Source of the DNA: Actinomycetota bacterium
Lineage (GTDB): Bacteria; Actinomycetota; Actinomycetes; S36-B12
Direction of reading: 5' to 3'
NCBI GenBank assembly: GCA_016870195.1
Contig: VGCC01000001.1
Coordinates: 1 to 64,000, forward strand
Length of the DNA: 64,000 nt
The notes under the pieces are model-generated. The model saw only the letters and a program-made list of their open reading frames with translations, was not told the origin of the DNA and ran no database searches. A program made the translations under genes and the position numbers. Below are positions 57,895 through 64,000 of the stretch, piece by piece; positions within the stretch are counted from its first letter, which is position 1, and each line of letters begins with the position of its first letter.

Positions 57895-58761
57895 TCATGC
57901 CTCCTTGAGCACGCGCGGCTCGAGGCGATGGAAGACGATGACGCCGATCACCACGATCACGAGCGTGCTGGCAACGGAGACAACGAGGGCCGAAGGTGGG
58001 ATGGCTTCGTCAGGCCACCAGCCAATTCGGTAGAGGCCGAACACGCCCACGAGCGGATTGATGGCCGCGACGTTCTGAAGCACCTCGGGAATTCGACCGA
58101 GGGTGTAAAGGATCGGAGTGAAGTAGAACAGAGATCGCAGGACGATGCGCACCGTGCGTCCGAGGTCAGGAGTGAGCGCAACCGCCGGCGCGATGATGAG
58201 AGCGAGCCCATACATGGCGATGAACTGCATGACCATCGCGACCGGAAACAACACGATCAGCGGACCGGGGATCGACTGGGTGATAGCCATGGCGATGATC
58301 AGGATCGGAAGCGAGAGGACGAACTCGATTCCAGACGAGATGATCACGCGAAGGATCCAAATCTGCGTCGGCAGAAGGCTGAAAATTAATTCACCCCGAG
58401 CCCGGCGAAACACCTTGGTGCTGGCACGCATCCCCTTCAGGAACCACCACCATGGCAGGACACCGAGCACGATGAACAGGAGATAGGGACTCAAGCCGAA
58501 GCTACGGGCGCCGAGAAGCACCGAGAACACGAACCAGAGCACCGCAGCCATGCCCAGTGGTTCGAGTAGCGTCCACAGGTACCCGAGTCGGAAGGTTGTG
58601 TACTGACGCTGCAGGTCGCGGCGCACCAGCATGCGGAGCACTTGCCGGTGCTCCCAGATGGTTCGCACGGCGATTACGATAGGGCAGTCCGATGCGAGCC
58701 CCCGCCTGACACAGGCATCCACGAGGAGCACCTCCACACGTGAGTCGCACCACGTCGTCAT
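57895..58761 (-). CDS. ABC-2 type polysaccharide/teichoic acid export permease (Wzm/TagG-like)
   Basis: LVRRDLQRQYTTFRLGYLWTLLEPLGMAAVLWFVFSVLL, WWWFLKGM, six TM; stop adjacent to the ATPase start. Confidence 0.9.
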   Translation of the reverse strand: MTTWCDSRVEVLLVDACVRRGLASDCPIVIAVRTIWEHRQVLRMLVRRDLQRQYTTFRLGYLWTLLEPLGMAAVLWFVFSVLLGARSFGLSPYLLFIVLGVLPWWWFLKGMRASTKVFRRARGELIFSLLPTQIWILRVIISSGIEFVLSLPILIIAMAITQSIPGPLIVLFPVAMVMQFIAMYGLALIIAPAVALTPDLGRTVRIVLRSLFYFTPILYTLGRIPEVLQNVAAINPLVGVFGLYRIGWWPDEAIPPSALVVSVASTLVIVVIGVIVFHRLEPRVLKEA

Positions 58762-59978
58762 GGACGTCCCTGAGTCGCAAGGCTGCGCGTGCGCTCAGTA
58801 ATCGACTGCGGGAGTACGGTCGAGGTGGATCAGACGGATTCACCCTCGCCAATATTCCGCGCGCCGATATCGCGCTGCATTTCTCGGATCCGCCGAGCAA
58901 GCTCTATCAGCTCCAGCAGTGGTTGCCGATCTTCGAAGCGGGTCCACGCCCCACGATCGTCGTGACGCGCACCATCGAGACATACGACGCACTGGCCGGT
59001 GCAACGTCCCTGCCAGTGCTCCTCGTACCCACCTTCGAGGATCTGATGGCGCTGTACGACACAGCCAACTTCCGCTGCGTGGTGTACGTCAACAACGGAT
59101 GGAGCAACTTCCAGTCATTGGCCTACCAGGAAGCCGTGCACATTCACGTCAACCATGGTGAGAGCGACAAGATCTGCATGGTGAGCAACCAGGCCAAGGC
59201 CTACGACCGAGTCTTCGTCGCAGGTCGCGCCGCCGTTGAGCGCCACCGTGCCGCGCTCGCCTGGTTCGACGAGTCACGCCTGGTGCCGGTGGGGCGCCCT
59301 CAACTCGATCTGGAGATCACGCCCCCGGTTTTCCCGCATTCCGGTCCGACGATCACCTACGCGCCCACGTGGGAGGGGGAAGACGAGGCGAACAACTACA
59401 CGTCGATAGATCGATATGGAATGGCACTTATCGCGGCAGCGCTCGCCCAGCCGGGTGCACGCGTCCTCTACAAGCCCCATCCACGCATCGTCACAAGCAC
59501 CACACCGGCTATCCGCCAAGCCCATGAGCGCATCACGGAGGCGATCCACCAGGCGGGTGCGCCCCATGCGTCGCTCCCCCGGGCGGACATGCTCGGCGTG
59601 ATCCAGGTGACGGACCTACTCATCTCCGATGTGTCCAGCGTCTCCCTGGACCACCTCTACCTTCGACCGGAATCGCCTATCCTCCTCTGCGATCGACGCT
59701 CCGATCACACGCGCCTCGTCGACGACACACCCGTGGCGCGGTCGGCGACGACGATCGATGCGACGACGATCGACAATGCTCGAGCCATCATCGGCTCCAC
59801 TCTCGCCGAGGACAGACTGAGGGATGCGAGGACCGAGATGCGCCAGTACTACTTCGGCGATCCCAGCCCAGGTGACAGCACACACCGCTTTTGGAGCGCG
59901 ATCGATCGTGCGATCGACGATCACGACGCGGCCGTACGTAACCTTCAGCGCACTCGCGTGACCGGGGAGGTCTCATGA
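58740..59978 (+). CDS. CDP-glycerol glycerophosphotransferase (TagB/TagF)-like polymerase
   Basis: VHIHVNHGESDKICMVSNQAKAYDRVFVAG, ITYAPTWEGE, VLYKPHPR, LLISDVSSVSLDHL. Confidence 0.87.
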   Translation: MSRTTSSWTSLSRKAARALSNRLREYGRGGSDGFTLANIPRADIALHFSDPPSKLYQLQQWLPIFEAGPRPTIVVTRTIETYDALAGATSLPVLLVPTFEDLMALYDTANFRCVVYVNNGWSNFQSLAYQEAVHIHVNHGESDKICMVSNQAKAYDRVFVAGRAAVERHRAALAWFDESRLVPVGRPQLDLEITPPVFPHSGPTITYAPTWEGEDEANNYTSIDRYGMALIAAALAQPGARVLYKPHPRIVTSTTPAIRQAHERITEAIHQAGAPHASLPRADMLGVIQVTDLLISDVSSVSLDHLYLRPESPILLCDRRSDHTRLVDDTPVARSATTIDATTIDNARAIIGSTLAEDRLRDARTEMRQYYFGDPSPGDSTHRFWSAIDRAIDDHDAAVRNLQRTRVTGEVS

Positions 59979-60667
59979 CCCTGCAAGCGGTGATCCTGGC
60001 GGCCGGAATGGGAACACGCCTGGGACGGCCGTGGCCCAAGCCCCTCACCCCGCTCTCCGACGGCCGCACGATCATGCAGCAGCAGATGGACAACCTGCAT
60101 ACGGTCTTCGCGGAGGACATTCGGATTACAACGGTGGTCGGATTCAAGTTGGAGCTGATCCTCGAGGCCTTCCCCGATGTCTCCTATATCTACAACGAGG
60201 CGTACGACCAGACGAACACCAATCGCAGCCTCCTGAAGGCACTTAAGCTGTCCGGCCCTGGCGGAGTGCTGTGGATGAACGGCGACGTGGTCTTCGATCC
60301 CTCTCTGCTCACCCGATGCCGCGAGGCGATCGACTCTGACACCTCGTTCATCTGTGTCAACACGTCCGCGGTGGGTGAAGAGGAGGTGAAGTACACAATC
60401 GATGAGCATGGTCGAGTAGCGCTTCTCTCCAAGCAGGTCTCGAATGCACTTGGCGAGGCGGTGGGCATCAACTACGTGAGCGGGGTCGACAAGGGTGTGC
60501 TCATCACCCGCCTGGCCGAATGCGTGGACGGCGACTACTTCGAGCGCGGGATCGAACTCGCCATCGACAAGGACGGAATGGCGGTCACCCCCATCGACAT
60601 TTCCGATCTATTCGCCGTAGAGGTGGACTTCGAAGAGGACCTTTCTCGAGCCAACGCGCACCTCTAG
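59975..60667 (+). CDS. LicC-like sugar-phosphate/choline-phosphate nucleotidyltransferase
   Basis: QAVILAAGMGTRLGRPWPKPLTPL, WMNGDVVFD, EVDFEEDL; start overlaps the TagF-like stop by ATGA. Confidence 0.87.
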   Translation: MTLQAVILAAGMGTRLGRPWPKPLTPLSDGRTIMQQQMDNLHTVFAEDIRITTVVGFKLELILEAFPDVSYIYNEAYDQTNTNRSLLKALKLSGPGGVLWMNGDVVFDPSLLTRCREAIDSDTSFICVNTSAVGEEEVKYTIDEHGRVALLSKQVSNALGEAVGINYVSGVDKGVLITRLAECVDGDYFERGIELAIDKDGMAVTPIDISDLFAVEVDFEEDLSRANAHL

Positions 60668-61725
60668 CGCGTCAGGTTGGCGAACAACACCTCCCAGCGC
60701 GCCAGAATCGCGTCGGCGCGGTACTGCTCCATCGCAGCACGGCCGCGAATACCCAGCTCGCGACGGAGAGCCGAATGCCACATCAACGATGCCAGTCCAG
60801 TAGCCAATTCCCCAGGTTGCACCAGAACGCCCTGACAGAGAAAGCGAACTCCCGACGAGCAGTCGGTGGCGACGCAGGGAATCCCGTTGGCCTGCGCCTC
60901 CGCGAGTGCCACGGGTAAGCCTTCTGTCCGTGAAGGGAGCACACCCACACCGACCCCCTTCCAGAACGAATGGGGATCGGTGACGGTGGGAACCACGTCG
61001 ACGCGCGGGAGGGTCGCCGCGCGTCTCGTGATCTCGTCACGCAGGGGCCCCTCACCGGCGATACGCAGGGACCATGCGGGGAAGTCGTGGGCGAGAGGTG
61101 CCCACGCATCAAGCAGGAGATCAGGCCCCTTCTCGGGCGAGAGGCGCCCCAAGTAGCCGACGACGTGATGCACGGGGTCGACGGCCTCGGGCCACGTACC
61201 GATTGGATTGGGCATCACCCGCACGTTGTTCAGCCCACACCTCTCGAACGCGTGGGCGTCCTCCTCGGTCAGCGCGAGGAACGCGTCGGCATCACGGTAG
61301 GACGTGAGTACGCGCGTGAGGTCTCGTCCCGACGCCGCCGCGGCAAAGGATCCGTGGTACTGGCCGACAATGATCCACCCGTCGTGTCCCGCATCGGCGA
61401 GCAACTCCATCGCCCACACCTGCGCGACGATGATCACCCCGGGCTGACCCTGCGCGAGTATCGAACGCAACTGCGCAACGGCCGATGCGCGCAGGTCTCG
61501 CCGCGTCAACCTATTCGCGTCGGTGGCCGGGGTCGGCCACACGTGGCCCATGAGTCGATGTTCGGTGTATCCGTCGGCATGACCGTATGCGTGGGGCGAG
61601 ACATGGGGAGTCACCCCCACGAGGTCGACCTCGTGGGTCCCGGCGAACCCCTCTGCCAAAGTTCGCACCACTCTCTGCGCTCCGCCGACTTCGTCGATGT
61701 TGTTGGCGAGGATCACGACGCGCAT
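60664..61725 (-). CDS. family 4 glycosyltransferase
   Basis: MRVVILANNIDEVGGAQRVVRTLAEGF, GYLGRLSPEKGPDLLLDAWA, SRTEGLPVALAEAQANGIPCVATDCSSG. Confidence 0.92.
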   Translation of the reverse strand: MRVVILANNIDEVGGAQRVVRTLAEGFAGTHEVDLVGVTPHVSPHAYGHADGYTEHRLMGHVWPTPATDANRLTRRDLRASAVAQLRSILAQGQPGVIIVAQVWAMELLADAGHDGWIIVGQYHGSFAAAASGRDLTRVLTSYRDADAFLALTEEDAHAFERCGLNNVRVMPNPIGTWPEAVDPVHHVVGYLGRLSPEKGPDLLLDAWAPLAHDFPAWSLRIAGEGPLRDEITRRAATLPRVDVVPTVTDPHSFWKGVGVGVLPSRTEGLPVALAEAQANGIPCVATDCSSGVRFLCQGVLVQPGELATGLASLMWHSALRRELGIRGRAAMEQYRADAILARWEVLFANLTR

Positions 61726-63731
61726 TAGCAACCACCCAAGTGAGCGTCGATGACGTCGAAGAGCGTCTCCTGGTCGCTCACGGCAGACTGCACTGCCGGC
61801 AGCAGATACCGGGTGGCCCCACGATCGGGCCGATACGCGATCGCATCGGGGTGGACTGCGATGAGGAGGGGATCGTCCGTGACCACGATGCTGCTCGCGG
61901 TGATCACGCGGTCCACCGGCATCCGACGCACATCCCACGCCCAGCCACGCATGCGGAACGGGACGGCAGGCATGTGCTCGCCACCGAGGAGCAGCACGGC
62001 TCGTGCCCCGAACCGGTCGTTCCACGCGTCGAGGTCGAATGGGAACTGACGCCAGGGGTCGGGGAGATCCGACAGAGGCAGGTAGGCGATAAGAACGCGA
62101 TTCGCAATGCCGGGTACGCCGGGATTCGGAGGCGGGATGGTCCTCGTGAGTAGGCGGCGCACCAACGGAGCGAACCCACGTGCCTCCCCCGTGGCCATCC
62201 AGGCCAACTCGGCGCGTTCCCGACGTTCTTCGCGCACCCCGGCTGCGCCGGGCGCACGGGCCAAAGAGCCGAGATCGAAACTCGACGGTGCGCACTGGGT
62301 CCGCACCGGGGATGCGTTACTTCGCTGACCGTCAGCGAGCACCACGCGCAGGGTCCCCCGATCGCCTCGACTGACAATCCGACACGGCGCCAACTCGAGC
62401 CGGCCTTTCCCGCTCCACACGAGCGTGTCTCCGTCGTGACGACGTAGTTCGAGCGGCAGAAACAGGACCGCGAAACCTCGTCCGTCACACCAGGCGAGCG
62501 AGGCACTGACTCCAGCAAGGTCCCCCCACTGGTCCCGGGTTCGCACGGTGACCGTCACGTCCTTACCGTCGCGCTCGTAGACATCGAGCGTGTGCAGGTA
62601 CCGGCGCATCTCGAAGGGCAGATCGATCAGCCTCAGCTCGGTGATGTCGAGCCAGTCACGGGAGGAACGTCCCAAAATTTCGATCCCGGGGTCATGGTCG
62701 AAGAGCACCCGATCCTCGTCGACGACGAGACGACCATCGATCACTGCACCCCACCGCTCGAAGAGCATCGCGCGACGCACTCCCTCGAGGTCTCCGCTGA
62801 GGAGATGGAAGAACGCTACGCGAAGCATCGGCCGCACGAGCCAGTAGGCATCCACAGGAATGCTGCGCAGATAGGAGTTGAACTCCGCCGCGATCGCCAG
62901 CGCTGACTCGTCGGCAGCCTCGAGCAGGGTCGACAAATAGAGGTAACCCTCATGCCGGAGGAACTTGACGGCCTTGGCCCACTGCCAGTCTGGGCGATCG
63001 ATCAGCATGGCATCAATCAGCCGGTTGACGGCAATCCGATCCCGCGCGTTTCTGGTTTGCGCCCGCCCCTGGGTGATCGAGCCCTCCTCCGCACCCTTGT
63101 CGACGTACCACCGGTAGACAACCGGGGCGATGGCCGCAACCCGGTCCGCGGCGAGCAGGCAGGCGACCGTGAAGGGCTGGTCCTCGAAGAGCACACCCTC
63201 CGGGAATCGGATCGAATTCCCAATCAGGAAGTCACGCCGGAAGATCTTGTTGGGCACGATCGTGTCGTAGAGGAGTCGAGGATCGAACGCGGTGAACACC
63301 GTGGTCTCTTCGTGCAGGTCGGGCCGCCACCGGGTGGCCTCACCTGAGTGCACGTCGATCCGTTCTGCTGTGCCGCACACGACGTCCGCCGAGAGTTCTT
63401 CGGCGGTGTCAAGCAAGTTCGCGCATGCGTGCATCTCGAGCTCATCATCGGAGTCGCAGAACATGACCCACGGCGCACGGGCCAACGCGAGTCCCACATT
63501 GCGCGGAACGCCGCAGCCACCCGAATTGATCGGAAGCCGCTCGTAGCGGATACGCGGGTCGGCGGCCATGGCGGCTCGAATCACGCTCTCGGTGCCGTCC
63601 GTCGATGCATCGTTCACGACGATGATCTCGAGTGACCTCAAAGTCTGACCCTGGATCGATGCCAACGCTCGGCCGATCCGTGCTTCGTCCTGGTACCCGA
63701 TGAGGATGACGGAGACGAGTGGCTCAGTCAT
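61725..63731 (-). CDS. family 2 glycosyltransferase, TarS/TarQ-like, with long C-terminal region
   Basis: MTEPLVSVILIGYQDEARIGRALASIQGQTLRSLEIIVVNDASTDGT, GGCGVPRNVGLALARAPWVMFCDSDDEL. Confidence 0.88.
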   Translation of the reverse strand: MTEPLVSVILIGYQDEARIGRALASIQGQTLRSLEIIVVNDASTDGTESVIRAAMAADPRIRYERLPINSGGCGVPRNVGLALARAPWVMFCDSDDELEMHACANLLDTAEELSADVVCGTAERIDVHSGEATRWRPDLHEETTVFTAFDPRLLYDTIVPNKIFRRDFLIGNSIRFPEGVLFEDQPFTVACLLAADRVAAIAPVVYRWYVDKGAEEGSITQGRAQTRNARDRIAVNRLIDAMLIDRPDWQWAKAVKFLRHEGYLYLSTLLEAADESALAIAAEFNSYLRSIPVDAYWLVRPMLRVAFFHLLSGDLEGVRRAMLFERWGAVIDGRLVVDEDRVLFDHDPGIEILGRSSRDWLDITELRLIDLPFEMRRYLHTLDVYERDGKDVTVTVRTRDQWGDLAGVSASLAWCDGRGFAVLFLPLELRRHDGDTLVWSGKGRLELAPCRIVSRGDRGTLRVVLADGQRSNASPVRTQCAPSSFDLGSLARAPGAAGVREERRERAELAWMATGEARGFAPLVRRLLTRTIPPPNPGVPGIANRVLIAYLPLSDLPDPWRQFPFDLDAWNDRFGARAVLLLGGEHMPAVPFRMRGWAWDVRRMPVDRVITASSIVVTDDPLLIAVHPDAIAYRPDRGATRYLLPAVQSAVSDQETLFDVIDAHLGGC

Positions 63732-64000
63732 CGACACCCCGAATCTCATTCACCCGTGAGAGCAGCACTTCGGCCCGATCTCGGAAACTGTGGTCACGTG
63801 CGATGCGCGCGGCCGCATCTCGCCGTTCGGTAGTTGTGGGAAGAACTCCGTCGGGCCCGAGGATTCGTCCGAGGTCGTCGGCATCCCGGTAGATCCGCAC
63901 CGAACTGCCGAAGACATCCGCAAGGCCCGTGGCACCGTCGGAGACCACGGCCGCCCCCGCAGCCACCGCGTCGAATAATCGATTGGACAGGAACCCCTGC
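63724..64000 (-). CDS. glycosyltransferase (CgeB/family 1-like), C-terminal fragment running off the window
   Basis: QGFLSNRLFDAVAAGAAVVSDGATGLADVFGSSVRIYRDADDLGRIL. Confidence 0.75.
   Translation of the reverse strand, partial: QGFLSNRLFDAVAAGAAVVSDGATGLADVFGSSVRIYRDADDLGRILGPDGVLPTTTERRDAAARIARDHSFRDRAEVLLSRVNEIRGVDD

Overview
This 64 kb window is a dense chromosomal segment of a GC-rich, F420-producing actinobacterium. It has about 50 protein-coding genes, almost no intergenic space, and no rRNA, tRNA, CRISPR array or transposase that I could recognise. The first ~52 kb follows a core gene order like the M. tuberculosis Rv3198c-Rv3268 region: uvrD2-mrx1-nudC-adnB-adnA, moeZ, secA-comFC-lpqB-mtrB-mtrA-sahH, then manA-manB-DUF3499-whiB-fbiA-fbiB-NDP-sugar pyrophosphorylase-TIGR03089-LCP. 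The last ~11 kb (52.6-64.0 kb, running off the window) is an accessory cell-envelope glycopolymer locus. It holds glycosyltransferases, two atypical CDP-alcohol phosphotransferases, a sulfotransferase, a Wzm/Wzt-like ABC exporter whose ATPase has lost most catalytic motifs, a TagF-like polymerase and a LicC-like nucleotidyltransferase. Other notable signals: a repeated TANNNT-N(5-7)-RTG arrangement at many operon heads (probable leaderless mRNAs); five convergent gene pairs sharing one palindromic CTAG as both stop codons; a clear single-base frameshift in a small membrane protein gene; an orphan antitoxin-like small ORF absent from the ORF track; a candidate iron box in front of moeZ; and a conserved-looking SAF / ParA-like / HTH locus next to secA. 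Most long ORFs in the supplied track are antisense artefacts of high GC. All family calls are from reading motifs; no searches were run.
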